Shown here piece by piece: positions 8,841 through 17,718 of a stretch of DNA of 64,000 nt. The notes beneath the pieces are model-generated. The model ran no database searches, was not told the origin of the DNA, and saw nothing but the letters and a program-made list of their open reading frames with translations. The stretch is taken from positions 67,993 through 131,992 of the forward strand of contig CAVOJV010000001.1 in NCBI GenBank assembly GCA_963696325.1, given 5' to 3'. A program made the position numbers and the translations under genes. Origin of the DNA: CAVOJV01 sp963696325. GTDB taxonomy: Bacteria > Pseudomonadota > Gammaproteobacteria > Competibacterales > Competibacteraceae. Every line of letters starts with the position of its first letter. Position 1 is the stretch's first letter.

Positions 8841-10475
8841 TTAGGTAATGACGCTGGGCTGAGCGCGGCCGGTGCGCTCCCGAATCTGCGCGAGGGTATC
8901 GGCAACCGCGATGAGGTCTGCCAACGCTAACTGAGGGTCCTGGTCATGGCGAGTCGGATTGGGCTCGTGGCGCTCGACATATACTCGCAGGGTCGCCCCT
9001 TCAGTGCCGGTACCAGAGAGGCGGTAGACAATACGCGCACCCCCTTTAAAGAGTACCCGAATACCCTGGCCGCTGCTGGTGCTGCGATCTACAGGGTCGG
9101 TGTAACTGAAATCATCGGCTGCTTCCACTTCATAGGCGCCGAAGCGCCGGCCCGCCAGTTCACCTACACGGTTGCGCAGGTTAACCAGCAACTCCTGAGC
9201 ACCCTCTGAGTCCACCCCCTCGTAGTCATGGCGAGTGTAGAAATTACGGCCAAAGCGCCGCCAGTGCGCCCGCACGATTTCCTCCACCGTTTCACCCCGC
9301 ACCGCCAGGATATTCAGCCAGAACAGCACCGCCCAGAGCCCGTCTTTCTCGCGAACGTGGTCGGAACCGGTACCGAAGCTCTCTTCGCCACAGAGGGTGA
9401 TCTGGCCAGCGTCTAGCAGGTTGCCGAAGAATTTCCATCCCGTCGGCGTCTCGAAGCAGGGAATGCCCTGAGCCTCCGCCACCCGATCCACGGCCTGACT
9501 GGTGGGCATGGAACGGGCCACGCCGTTAAGTCCCTGGGCGTAGCCCGGCACCAAGTGAGCGTTGGCGGCCAGCACGGCCAGGCTGTCGCTGGGCGTCACG
9601 TAAAAGTGCCGGCCCAGAATCATGTTGCGATCGCCATCGCCATCGGAGGCGGCGCCAAAATCAGGCGCATCATGTCCATTTAACAAGGCTACCAAATCAT
9701 GGGCATGCACCAGATTGGGGTCTGGGTGAGCGCCGCCAAAATCCGGCAGCGGCTTGCCGCGCATCACGGTGCCAGGCGCCGCCTCCAATCTGCCCTCCAG
9801 GATAGCGTGGGCATAGGGGCCAGTCACCGCATTCATGGCGTCGAAACACATGGAGAAGCTACCCGAAGTCAGCAAGCTCCGCAGCCGTTCGAAGTCAAAC
9901 AGGCACGCCATGAGATGGGCGTAATCCTGCACCGGGTCGATCACCTGTACGACCAGATCGCCAAGGCGGGTTTCACCCAACCGGTCCAAGTCCAGATTCG
10001 AGGACTCCAGAATCAAAAAGCGGTCGATCATCTGGCTGCGCGCATAAATAGCCTCAGTGATCGACTCCGGCGCTGGACCACCGTTGCCGGTATTGTATTT
10101 GATCCCGAAATCCTCTTCCGGCCCGCCGGGATTATGACTAGCCGACAACACAATTCCACCGAAGGCCTTGTACTTGCGGATGACGCAGGACACCGCTGGC
10201 GTGGAGAGAATCCCGCCCTGGCCTACCATGACGCGTCCAAAGCCGTTGGCAGCGGCCATTTTCAGAATGATTTGCAGCGCCTCGCGGTTGTAGTAGCGCC
10301 CGTCCCCACCCAGCACCAGGGTATTGCCCTGGTAATCCTCCAGGGTGTCAAAAATAGCCTGGACAAAATTCTCTAGATAATGGGGTTGCTGAAACACTCG
10401 CACTTTCTTACGCAGGCCGGAGGTGCCGGGTTTTTGGCCCTGAAAGGGCTCGGTAGAGATAGTTTTGATGGTCAT
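8841..10475 (-). CDS. pgm: Phosphoglucomutase (alpha-D-glucose-specific)
   Basis: Interconverts glucose-1-phosphate and glucose-6-phosphate, feeding UDP-glucose and glycogen synthesis. 544 aa from ATG 10475, close to E. coli Pgm (546). Motifs in order: GTSGLRKK near the N-terminus, the metal-binding phosphoserine loop LSASHNPGG, the second metal loop DGDGDRNMI, sugar-binding CGEESFGTGSDH and the C-terminal phosphate loop LSGTGTEGATLRVY. A longer start at 10541 adds 22 residues with no family support. ATG 10475 is preceded by AAGG at a suitable distance. It precedes glk by 27 bp, so the two are probably one operon linking glucose phosphorylation to polymer synthesis. The glucan genes at the start of the window need the same precursor. 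Confidence 0.95.
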   Translation of the reverse strand: MTIKTISTEPFQGQKPGTSGLRKKVRVFQQPHYLENFVQAIFDTLEDYQGNTLVLGGDGRYYNREALQIILKMAAANGFGRVMVGQGGILSTPAVSCVIRKYKAFGGIVLSASHNPGGPEEDFGIKYNTGNGGPAPESITEAIYARSQMIDRFLILESSNLDLDRLGETRLGDLVVQVIDPVQDYAHLMACLFDFERLRSLLTSGSFSMCFDAMNAVTGPYAHAILEGRLEAAPGTVMRGKPLPDFGGAHPDPNLVHAHDLVALLNGHDAPDFGAASDGDGDRNMILGRHFYVTPSDSLAVLAANAHLVPGYAQGLNGVARSMPTSQAVDRVAEAQGIPCFETPTGWKFFGNLLDAGQITLCGEESFGTGSDHVREKDGLWAVLFWLNILAVRGETVEEIVRAHWRRFGRNFYTRHDYEGVDSEGAQELLVNLRNRVGELAGRRFGAYEVEAADDFSYTDPVDRSTSSGQGIRVLFKGGARIVYRLSGTGTEGATLRVYVERHEPNPTRHDQDPQLALADLIAVADTLAQIRERTGRAQPSVIT

Positions 10476-10787
10476 AGACAGCCTTGGAAGCGGTAATCGA
10501 TAAGGAAATAGTTTATCAAAATCTGTGGCTAGAATAGCCATACTGTTTCGCGGTCCTTGAATTTCTCTTTGAATACTCTTTACTTACTCATGGATAAAGA
10601 TAGAATTCACATGGGATTTTCCATGCTAATTGGGTTTAATCCCGTAGCCATCAAACCTTGTCAAGGCTTGGCTACACGCAGGAACTATCGCGTATGTTAT
10701 TAAAAATAAAGACAATAGCGTATGTCTTCAGCGGGTAGATCAAGCTTTGACTCCTTATTAAACCACATGCTGCCTTAGGAGTTCGCT
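10476..10787. other. Divergent promoter region between pgm and DUF485-actP
   Basis: 312 bp with no gene. It must carry promoters for pgm (minus) and for the acetate uptake operon (plus). No textbook -35/-10 pair was convincing. The central part is AT-rich. An imperfect direct repeat is listed separately. Confidence 0.6.
10687..10725 (+). repeat. Direct repeat upstream of DUF485-actP, candidate regulator site
   Basis: Two 11-base copies, ATCGCGTATGT at 10687-10697 and ATAGCGTATGT at 10715-10725, match at 10 of 11 positions. Their starts are 28 bp apart and they lie 60-100 bp upstream of the DUF485 start. The spacing is near three helical turns, so a regulator could bind both on one face. This is an inference from position only. 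Confidence 0.3.
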
Positions 10788-11096
10788 GTGCAACAAAGTA
10801 TAGTGAAGCGCATAAAAAGCAATCCGAAATACCAAGAACTGGTGCGGAAACGAACTACATTTAGCTGGACTTTGGCTATCTTGATGTTAGTGATTTATTA
10901 CGGCTTCATCCTCGTCATCGCCTTCGCTCCCAAGGTGCTGGGAACGCCCTTGAGCGCGGGCTCGGTCATCACGGTCGGAATCCCCGTGGGTCTGGGCGTG
11001 ATTGTGAGCGCCTTCGTGCTCACCGGCATCTACGTCTTCCGCGCCAATTCTCAATTCGACCGGTTGACCCGCGAAATAAAGGAGGAGCTGGAATGA
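10788..11096 (+). CDS. yjcH: DUF485 membrane protein, partner of ActP
   Basis: 102-aa inner-membrane protein of the DUF485/YjcH family. An N-terminal basic region with SNPKYQELVRKRTTFSW (family signature) is followed by two membrane spans (about 27-48 and 60-85) and a charged tail. Such proteins are encoded directly before the acetate/cation symporter and are thought to assist it, though the mechanism is not established. The start is GTG at 10788 with AGGAG nine bases upstream. The stop codon overlaps the actP start by 4 nt (ATGA), which indicates translational coupling. In E. coli acs precedes this pair; here acs is not adjacent. Confidence 0.9.
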   Translation: MQQSIVKRIKSNPKYQELVRKRTTFSWTLAILMLVIYYGFILVIAFAPKVLGTPLSAGSVITVGIPVGLGVIVSAFVLTGIYVFRANSQFDRLTREIKEELE

Positions 11097-12781
11097 GAAA
11101 GCTCACCACTCTGATGCTGTTGACCACCACCTTGTTCACCGCCAATGCGTTTGCTCAAGCCGTCAGCGGCGCCGTTCAGAAGCCACCTGTGAACGTAGCG
11201 GCGATCATCATGTTCCTGGTTTTCGTAGCCGTCACTCTGGGTATCACCTACTGGGCCGCGCAACGAACCAAGACGGCCAAGGACTTCTATGCCGCTGGAG
11301 GCGGCATCACCGGATTTCAAAACGGCCTTGCCATCGCCGGTGATTATATGTCCGCCGCTTCCTTCCTGGGTATTTCGGGTCTGGTGTTTACCGCCGGCTT
11401 TGACGGCCTGATCTACTCCGTCGGTTGGTTGGTCGGCTGGCCCATCATCATGTTTCTGATCGCTGAGCAGCTCCGCAATCTGGGTAAATATACCTACGCT
11501 GACGTGGCCTCTTACCGGTTGCAGCAAACCCCTATCCGCAGCCTGGCGGCCACGGGTTCTCTGGTGGTGGTGATACTTTACCTGATCGGCCAGATGGTAG
11601 GTGCGGGCAAGTTGATCCAGATTCTATTTGGGCTGGAATATCAATACGCAGTGACCATCGTGGGCGTGTTGATGATTCTCTATGTCACCTTTGGCGGCAT
11701 GATCGCCACCACCTGGGTGCAGATCATCAAAGCCACCCTGCTGCTGTCCGGTGCCACTCTCATCGCGGTACTGGCGCTGTGGCATTTCGGTTTCAGTCCC
11801 AATGAGATGTTCAAGCAGGCGACGGAAACCCACCCCAAGGGATTGGCTATTATGTCTCCAGGCGCATTGATCTCCAATCCTCTCGATGCTATTTCTTTGG
11901 GTATCGCGCTGATGTTCGGCACGGCCGGCCTGCCCCACATCCTGATGCGTTTCTTTACTGTCCCTGACGCCAGGCAAGCTCGCATCTCCGTGTTTTACGC
12001 CACCGGCTTCATCGGTTACTTCTACATCCTGACCTTCATTATCGGCTTCAGCGCCATCACCCTGCTGGCCCAGCATCCCGATTACTTCAAGGTTCCAGAC
12101 GGTGAAAAACTGAACATCGTCAGGGATCTGATCGGTGGCAGCAACATGGTGGCCGTCAAGTTGGCCAACGCCATGGGTGGCAACCTGCTTTATGGCTTCA
12201 TCTCGGCGGTAGCCTTCGCCACTATCCTGGCGGTAGTCTCGGGCCTGACCCTGGCGGGTGCCTCGGCCATTTCCCATGACCTGTATGCCAACGTTTTTGC
12301 CCGTGGTACTTCCACCGAACAGAAGGAAGTCATGATCTCCAAGATCGCCACGATTGCGCTGGGCATCATCGCCATCTTCCTGGGAATTGCCTTCGAAAAG
12401 CAGAATGTCGCCTTCCTGGTCGGCTTGACGTTTGCGGTGGCCGCCAGCACTAACTTCCCGATCCTGTTCATGTCGATGTTCTGGTCCAAGCTGACCACGC
12501 GCGGTGCCTTGATAGGCGGCGCCATCGGCCTGATCACGGCGGCGACCCTGGTGGTAATCGGTCCCACCGTCTGGGAGGAAGTGCTGGGATACGCCAAGGG
12601 CTCGGCCCCCTTCCCCTCCAAGTATCCGGCTCTGTATTCGGTAACGGCGGCTTTCCTTGGCATCTGGTTCTTCTCCATCACGGACAAGAGCGCGGCCGGC
12701 CAGAAGGAAATCGAGGCCTTCGAGGCTCAGGACGTGCGTTGCCAGACCGGTATCGGGGCGGAGGGCGCCGCCAGCCATTAA
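11093..12781 (+). CDS. actP: Acetate/cation symporter (SSS family)
   Basis: Sodium:solute symporter family permease for acetate and other short monocarboxylates, 562 aa (E. coli ActP 549). A cleavable-looking N-terminal segment ends near ANAFAQA, then about 13 hydrophobic spans follow. Family motifs include TYWAAQRTKTAKDFYAAGG, GLAIAGDYMSAASFLGISG, YTYADVASYRL, FGTAGLPHILMRFFTVPDA and SGLTLAGASAISHDLYA. It overlaps DUF485 by 4 nt and is followed by a strong terminator at 12851. Together with the CoA-transferase at 24198 it suggests that the cell takes up and activates acetate. Confidence 0.95.
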   Translation: MRKLTTLMLLTTTLFTANAFAQAVSGAVQKPPVNVAAIIMFLVFVAVTLGITYWAAQRTKTAKDFYAAGGGITGFQNGLAIAGDYMSAASFLGISGLVFTAGFDGLIYSVGWLVGWPIIMFLIAEQLRNLGKYTYADVASYRLQQTPIRSLAATGSLVVVILYLIGQMVGAGKLIQILFGLEYQYAVTIVGVLMILYVTFGGMIATTWVQIIKATLLLSGATLIAVLALWHFGFSPNEMFKQATETHPKGLAIMSPGALISNPLDAISLGIALMFGTAGLPHILMRFFTVPDARQARISVFYATGFIGYFYILTFIIGFSAITLLAQHPDYFKVPDGEKLNIVRDLIGGSNMVAVKLANAMGGNLLYGFISAVAFATILAVVSGLTLAGASAISHDLYANVFARGTSTEQKEVMISKIATIALGIIAIFLGIAFEKQNVAFLVGLTFAVAASTNFPILFMSMFWSKLTTRGALIGGAIGLITAATLVVIGPTVWEEVLGYAKGSAPFPSKYPALYSVTAAFLGIWFFSITDKSAAGQKEIEAFEAQDVRCQTGIGAEGAASH

Positions 12782-12850
12782 CCTTTACAACTGCAACCTG
12801 GCCAGGCATTTCGCCTTGGGATGCACTGGCCAGATAGGTTAAAATACAGA

Positions 12851-12889
12851 CCCCCTCTATGCCGGCCGGTTTAGAGGGGGTTTCTTTTT
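12851..12889 (+). terminator. Rho-independent terminator after actP
   Basis: Stem CCCCCTCT (12851-12858) pairs perfectly with AGAGGGGG (12873-12880) around a 14-base loop and is followed by TTTCTTTTT. It ends the DUF485-actP transcript. The SD (GGAG) of the next gene lies only a few bases after the T-run, so read-through, if any, would be needed to co-express the next gene unless its promoter lies within this short gap. Confidence 0.9.
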
Positions 12890-12910
12890 CACGGAGAATA
12901 AGCTAACGCC

Positions 12911-14725
12911 ATGCCTATGTTGGATAAAATGAGTTTCATCGCGCGCATCAGCCCGTTTGACCGGTTGGGCGAGCCTGAACTCAGGCGGGTCGTAGGTACG
13001 CTTACAACCGGCCACTTCCACACAGGTGAAAAGCTGCTGCATGCCGGCGAAAAGCCAGATTACTTATACATCATCCGCCTCGGCGTGGTAGAAGAACTCG
13101 ATAATGGAGAAACCGTATCGGGGTATTCCAAGGGCAGCACCTTCGATGCGAGGTCTCTCCTGAAAGGTCATAACAGCCACGACTTCATCGCCAAGGAGGA
13201 AACCCATTGCTACTTGCTCCCCAAGCAGGCATTTCTGGAAACCACCCAAAATAATCCCGTCTTCGCCGGCTTCTACTACGAAAACATTTCCCAGAAACTC
13301 GAAATCTTGCTGGCCCGCGAAAGCAATCAAGAACTGGCTTCGCTCATGCTGGCCAAAATCTGCGAAACCTATATTCATCCCGCGGTGTTTGTAACCGCCG
13401 ATACATCTATCCGTGACGCAGCGATCACCATGAAAGCGGATAAATCCAAGTCCTTGCTCGTGCGGCGCGGCGATGAGGTAGGCATCGTTACCATAGCCGA
13501 CCTCAGGGAAGCCATTATCACGCGGCTGCCGGTGGATTCACCCGTGGGTGAACTCGCCACCTATACGCTAGTCACCTTGGGGCCCGACGATTTTCTTTTC
13601 AACGCCTTGTTAACAATGACCCGCCATAACATCAACAGGATAGTCATCCGTGATCATGACACCATTTATGGCGTGCTTGAACAGATCGATCTGCTGAGTT
13701 ATTTATCCAATCACTCCCAATTGATCGCCATTCAGATTGAACGGGCTGCTTCAAAGCAGGATCTGCAACGGGCAAGCCGGGATCTGATCAATGTCATTCA
13801 CGACCTGCATGCGAAGGGCATCAAGCCGCGCTACATGATGCAACTGGTCTCTGAACTGAATAAGAAGATCTTGAAGAAGCTATACAATTTGTTGGCGCCA
13901 CCGGCATTGCTCATGAATTCCTGCCTGCTGGTGATGGGTAGCGAGGGTCGTGAGGAACAGATCCTGAAAACCGATCAGGACAACGCCATCATTCTCCGGG
14001 ACGGCTTTCAGCTTCCTGAGCTGGATGCCATTGTCCAGGAATTCACCGCCAGCCTCCTGGATTTTGGTTATCCCAAATGCCCAGGCAATATCATGGTATC
14101 CAATCCCTACTGGACGAAGCCTTTAAGCGCCTTCAAGGCGGAACTGGTGCAGTGGATTCGGTTTCCCAGCGAAGAATCCCAGATGCGGTTCGCCATTTTC
14201 TTCGACGCCATGCCGGTAGCCGGCGACACCTCGCTGTTCAAGGAACTCAGGGATATCATGTTTGGACTGCTCAACGACAACAACGCCTTTTACACTCATT
14301 TTGCCAGGGCAACGCTCGCGTTTGAAACGCCGTTGGGATTCTTCACCAACTTCGTGGTGGAAAAACCGCGTGACGAACTGGATATCAAGAAGGGGGGTAT
14401 TTTCCCGATCGTCCACGGTATCCGCAGCCTGGCACTGGAATACCGCCTGGAACAAAACAATACCATCGAGCGGATTAAAGCGCTGAACCAAATGCGCCTG
14501 TTCGACCACCAATTCGCCATCGAATTGATTGAAGCCTTCGCCTACATGTCTGCACTGCGAGCGAAGGCGGGTTTGCAAAAAATCAAGCTGGAAATACCCC
14601 AGGACAACTACATCAATCCCAAGGTACTCAACACGCTGGAACGGGAACTGCTCCGGGACTCTTTCAAGATAGTCAACAAGTTCAAGGAACTGATTACCTA
14701 CCATTTCAAGCTCAACAAGGTTTAG
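12911..14725 (+). CDS. cNMP-binding / CBS / DUF294 nucleotidyltransferase-like protein
   Basis: 604-aa cytoplasmic signalling protein. Domains in order: cyclic-nucleotide-binding fold (about 10-130, GEKLLHAGEKPDYLYIIRLG), paired CBS domains (about 150-270, ending in GVLEQIDLLSYL), DUF294 putative nucleotidyltransferase (about 290-430) with GSEGREEQ at 343-350 followed by TDQDNAI, and the DUF294 C-terminal helical domain (about 460-600). The GS-x10-DxD pattern is that of the GlnD/GlnE-type polymerase-beta superfamily. In many gamma- and betaproteobacteria this protein is encoded next to actP, and a link to acetate uptake is inferred from that. Neither ligand nor target protein is known. ACGGAG lies before the ATG. 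A partner exonuclease often found nearby is absent. Confidence 0.85.
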   Translation: MPMLDKMSFIARISPFDRLGEPELRRVVGTLTTGHFHTGEKLLHAGEKPDYLYIIRLGVVEELDNGETVSGYSKGSTFDARSLLKGHNSHDFIAKEETHCYLLPKQAFLETTQNNPVFAGFYYENISQKLEILLARESNQELASLMLAKICETYIHPAVFVTADTSIRDAAITMKADKSKSLLVRRGDEVGIVTIADLREAIITRLPVDSPVGELATYTLVTLGPDDFLFNALLTMTRHNINRIVIRDHDTIYGVLEQIDLLSYLSNHSQLIAIQIERAASKQDLQRASRDLINVIHDLHAKGIKPRYMMQLVSELNKKILKKLYNLLAPPALLMNSCLLVMGSEGREEQILKTDQDNAIILRDGFQLPELDAIVQEFTASLLDFGYPKCPGNIMVSNPYWTKPLSAFKAELVQWIRFPSEESQMRFAIFFDAMPVAGDTSLFKELRDIMFGLLNDNNAFYTHFARATLAFETPLGFFTNFVVEKPRDELDIKKGGIFPIVHGIRSLALEYRLEQNNTIERIKALNQMRLFDHQFAIELIEAFAYMSALRAKAGLQKIKLEIPQDNYINPKVLNTLERELLRDSFKIVNKFKELITYHFKLNKV

Positions 14726-14745
14726 GGGATCCTGCGGCCAGGGAG

Positions 14746-15519
14746 CTATCGGCTACCCTCATCCTGCTCGCCGGCATTCCACCAGCCCCCCACCGCTTGC
14801 AGAGGACGCAGACTATCGGTACGGCTGACCCAAGCCGCCAACGCGCTGCGCGAACCGGCGAGGCGCGGATGAGGAAGCTCGCTGGTTGCTTCATAGGCTG
14901 CACCATGCTGCGTCAAGGGGAACTGTTCATAGCCGAGCACCACGAAGTCATGAACGAGTCGACGGCCTTGATTTTCACCGGCGTTCACGCTGCTACTTAA
15001 ACCAAACCCCAAGGTAGCCAAATGCAGTTCCAGATTAGCAGGCTGCCCCGCCGCCGGCGTAAATATCACTGTTGCCTGCTTGTCGCTCACGATTAGTCTA
15101 AGACTACCCACTGAGATGCCTGGCTTGACATCCAGGTAGGGATGTGAAAACCAACTGCGCCATTCTTCACCATTGAGAATAAACCCTGGCGTGTAGGCGG
15201 TGCGGATCAGTTGAGTTTGCGCGTAACGCCGTTGCCGCTGGCTGTAGATGGGTGAAGCGAAGCGGTCAGGCCAACCGAGAGCATCCCAGTAATCCACATG
15301 GAAGGCGACCGGCACCACGTCCCGCCATAGGCGCGGGTCATCCGCCAGGCTACTCAGCCAGCGGTCGGCGGGTGGGCAACTGCTGCACCCTTCAGAGGTA
15401 TACAGTTCCAGTAGGGTCACCTGCGTTGTCCGGCTTTGCAGCGTCAAGGAGGCGGCCAGTACCTGTTGCAGAGCCAGGACCCCTATTACCGACAACATAC
15501 CAAACCTTCTTAGCATCAT
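14746..15519 (-). CDS. DUF1223 secreted thioredoxin-like protein
   Basis: 257-aa exported protein of the DUF1223 family. The signal peptide spans residues 1-22 (hydrophobic, ending VLAAS). A thioredoxin-like fold begins with LLELYTSEGCSSCPPADRWL, which holds a CxxC pair (C-S-S-C) at the position of the redox site. The conserved VPVAFHVDYWDALGWPDRFA and TPGFILNGEEWR follow. Function is unknown. The CxxC suggests a redox or disulfide role in the periplasm, which is an inference. It is convergent with the DUF294 gene (20-bp gap) and divergent from the DUF938 gene. Confidence 0.85.
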   Translation of the reverse strand: MMLRRFGMLSVIGVLALQQVLAASLTLQSRTTQVTLLELYTSEGCSSCPPADRWLSSLADDPRLWRDVVPVAFHVDYWDALGWPDRFASPIYSQRQRRYAQTQLIRTAYTPGFILNGEEWRSWFSHPYLDVKPGISVGSLRLIVSDKQATVIFTPAAGQPANLELHLATLGFGLSSSVNAGENQGRRLVHDFVVLGYEQFPLTQHGAAYEATSELPHPRLAGSRSALAAWVSRTDSLRPLQAVGGWWNAGEQDEGSR

Positions 15520-15598
15520 CGTGGCGCCTTAAGCATTAATTGACGACAATTTGTATTACGATGCGCTATTGATTCTGGATGCCCCTGGACAATATCTA

Positions 15599-16207
15599 AT
15601 GCTGAACCCCACAAAACCTTATTCGGAAGCGTGCGAACAGAACAAAGATCCGATCCTGACTGTGCTACGAGAGGTGTTCATACAAGCTGGCAGTGTGTTG
15701 GAAATCGGCACCGGTACGGGCCAGCATACTGTTTATTTTGCCCGGCACCTGCCGCACCTCATCTGGCAGCCCAGCGATCTTGCCCCTACCCTGCCGGGTA
15801 TCAACCTGTGGTTGGATGAGGCCAATCTACCGAATATACGCCCTCCATTACCCCTGGACGTGAAAGACGAGCAGTGGCCGGTAGCCCAGGTGGATGGTGC
15901 TTTTTCCGCCAATACCACTCACATCATGTCCGGGCCGGAGGTGGAAGATCTATTTCGGGGGGTCGGTCGGGTGCTGGTGGCAGGTGGTGCTTTCTGTCTG
16001 TACGGACCCTTCAATTACGGCGGCCGGTATACTAGCAACAGCAATGCCGAGTTCGATACCTGGCTGAAACTGCGTGATCCCACCAGCGGTATTCGGGATT
16101 TCGATGCTCTCAACCAACTTGCCGAGGAAGCCGGACTCACGCTGGCGCGGGATTACCCCATGCCTGCCAATAATCGCACCCTTGTTTGGCGCAAGGCATT
16201 AGCATGA
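15599..16207 (+). CDS. DUF938 SAM-dependent methyltransferase-like protein
   Basis: About 202-aa cytoplasmic protein of the DUF938 family. KPYSEACEQNKDPIL at the start is the family signature. The SAM-binding motif I is VLEIGTGTGQHTVYFA, followed by WQPSD (motif II acidic end), DGAFSANTTHIM and FCLYGPFNYGGRYTSNSNAEFD. ATG 15599 is chosen over an upstream start at 15551 because family members begin a few residues before KPYSE. Substrate unknown. It is divergent from the DUF1223 gene, with about 80 bp between starts. Confidence 0.85.
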   Translation: MLNPTKPYSEACEQNKDPILTVLREVFIQAGSVLEIGTGTGQHTVYFARHLPHLIWQPSDLAPTLPGINLWLDEANLPNIRPPLPLDVKDEQWPVAQVDGAFSANTTHIMSGPEVEDLFRGVGRVLVAGGAFCLYGPFNYGGRYTSNSNAEFDTWLKLRDPTSGIRDFDALNQLAEEAGLTLARDYPMPANNRTLVWRKALA

Positions 16208-16516
16208 GATCCGCCCCCGCTGCTGCAAACGTGGTGCTCGACAGCAGTATCAGAGCACGTCCCAAGGGGTGACCCATTGGAGACGCCGCACCCTGGCGAC
16301 AAAGGCGCGCATCAGCGAGGCTAGGAATACTACGTATCTAGCAGATCAATGGCAGACCGTGCCCCGCCCGGACTGCCATTGAACAAGGGCCGCGCGGCGA
16401 GCATGACCCATGATTCAAGCGCAACGGCATCAAGACTCTAGTTTGCCGCCCTCAAAAGGCTCTCGCTTAAGATTCCAAGATCAACGAAGCGCTGCGCTGG
16501 CTAATGACAGCCGAGT
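16208..16516. other. Intergenic region between DUF938 gene and fba
   Basis: 309 bp without a convincing gene. It holds a perfect 8-bp inverted repeat AATGGCAG/CTGCCATT (about 16348-16380) with a GC-rich loop. The repeat lacks a T-run on either strand, so it is not a canonical terminator. It lies between convergent genes and may still slow transcription. Confidence 0.5.
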
Positions 16517-17617
16517 TCAGCTTTTCGCGATGGACTTCCCTTTCGAGCCCAGATCCACGAAGGCTTCACCCAGGCGCTCGACAATTCCAAGTTCGCCAAG
16601 CCGCAGAAACTTACGGGGATCATAGAGCTTCTTGAAAGGCGTGCCATCCACGGGATCGATCTGATACTTGAACGCTTTCGGATTGGCTTCGACGAATTCG
16701 CCAATTGGTTTGGCGAAGGCGAACTGGGTATCGGTGTCGATATTCATCTTGAAGACACCATAGCTCACGGCCTCCGCGATCTTCTCCTTCTCGGAACCCG
16801 AGCCGCCGTGGAAAACCAAATTCAAGGGATTCGCCGCCATGCGGTGGCGCTGTTGCACCAGAGATTGGGAATTCTTCAGAATTTCCGGGCGTAACTTGAC
16901 GTTGCCAGGCTTGTAAACCCCATGGACGTTACCGAAGGAGGCGGCGATGGAGAAATCACCGATGGAAGACAATTTTTCGTAGGCTTGCAACACGTCTTCG
17001 GGTTGGGTGTAGAGGTGCGAGTTATCGGCACTTTCATCCACATCGGAGCCGACGCCATCTTCCTCGCCGCCGGTCACGCCCAGTTCGATCTCCAGGCTCA
17101 TGCCCATCTTGCTCATGCGCTGCAAAATGCGCGCGCATATATCCAGGTTTTCGCCGAGGGGTTCCTCGGAAAGATCCAGCATGTGCGAACTAAAGAGGGG
17201 CTTGCCGGTTTCCTTGTAGAAGGCTTCGCCGTGATCCAACAACGCCTCGACCCAGGGAACGAGCTTTTTGTTGGCATGGTCGGTATGCAGCACGACGCAG
17301 ACGCCATAATGGGCCGCCAGCAGATGCACATGCCTGGCCGCGGACACGGCGCCCAGCACCTTGGCCTGAAAACCGTCGGGCATGCCCTGACCAGCATAAA
17401 ACTGGGCGCCACCGTTGGATAATTGAATGATGACATCGGCTTTGTTCTTCGAGGCGGCCTCCAATACGGCATTAATGATGTTGGTGCCAGTCACATTCAC
17501 CGCCGGCAGTGCATATCCGCCTGCTTTGGCAGCGGCGACCAAGGTTTGATAGTCCTTGCCGGTAACTACGCCGGGTTTCAGTCCGATGTCGGTGGATTTC
17601 AGTGCGGGTTGGGCCAT
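16517..17617 (-). CDS. fbaA: Fructose-bisphosphate aldolase, class II
   Basis: Zinc-dependent aldolase of glycolysis and gluconeogenesis (fructose-1,6-bisphosphate to DHAP plus GAP). 366 aa, class IIA size. Visible are YALPAVNVTGTNIINAVLEAA, the catalytic and metal region VVLHTDHANKK, the second metal region SLEIELGVTGGEEDGV, FGNVHGVYKPGN (metal His), FHGGSGSEKEKIAEAVSYGVFKMNIDTDTQ and a C-terminal helix. GGAG precedes the ATG. It lies downstream of radA on the same strand with a 100-bp gap that contains a weak hairpin and a -10-like box, so it is probably transcribed on its own. Confidence 0.95.
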   Translation of the reverse strand: MAQPALKSTDIGLKPGVVTGKDYQTLVAAAKAGGYALPAVNVTGTNIINAVLEAASKNKADVIIQLSNGGAQFYAGQGMPDGFQAKVLGAVSAARHVHLLAAHYGVCVVLHTDHANKKLVPWVEALLDHGEAFYKETGKPLFSSHMLDLSEEPLGENLDICARILQRMSKMGMSLEIELGVTGGEEDGVGSDVDESADNSHLYTQPEDVLQAYEKLSSIGDFSIAASFGNVHGVYKPGNVKLRPEILKNSQSLVQQRHRMAANPLNLVFHGGSGSEKEKIAEAVSYGVFKMNIDTDTQFAFAKPIGEFVEANPKAFKYQIDPVDGTPFKKLYDPRKFLRLGELGIVERLGEAFVDLGSKGKSIAKS

Positions 17618-17669
17618 GACCTACTCCTCTGTTAGATGCGCAAGCTCCAGGCTGACTGGATTCTCTATA

Positions 17670-17704
17670 AGTATACAGATTTTAACGCGGCCGTAACAGC
17701 CGCG
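17670..17704 (-). promoter_or_regulatory. radA-fba intergenic hairpin and -10-like element
   Basis: On the minus strand CGCGGC and GCCGCG (17686-17704) form a 6-bp stem after radA, without a T-run. Just downstream is TATACT (17670-17675), a good -10 box for fba. No good -35 sits 16-18 bp before it, so the element is tentative. Confidence 0.3.
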
Positions 17705-17718
17705 AGCGCCTAGGGCCG

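Noticed and set aside
11624..12778. 384-codon minus-strand frame
   Set aside because: Antisense to actP; composition (Gln, Gly, Asp, His-rich) is typical of a shadow frame.
16410..16625. 71-codon plus-strand frame before fba
   Set aside because: Runs into the complement of fba and has no family match; treated as chance.
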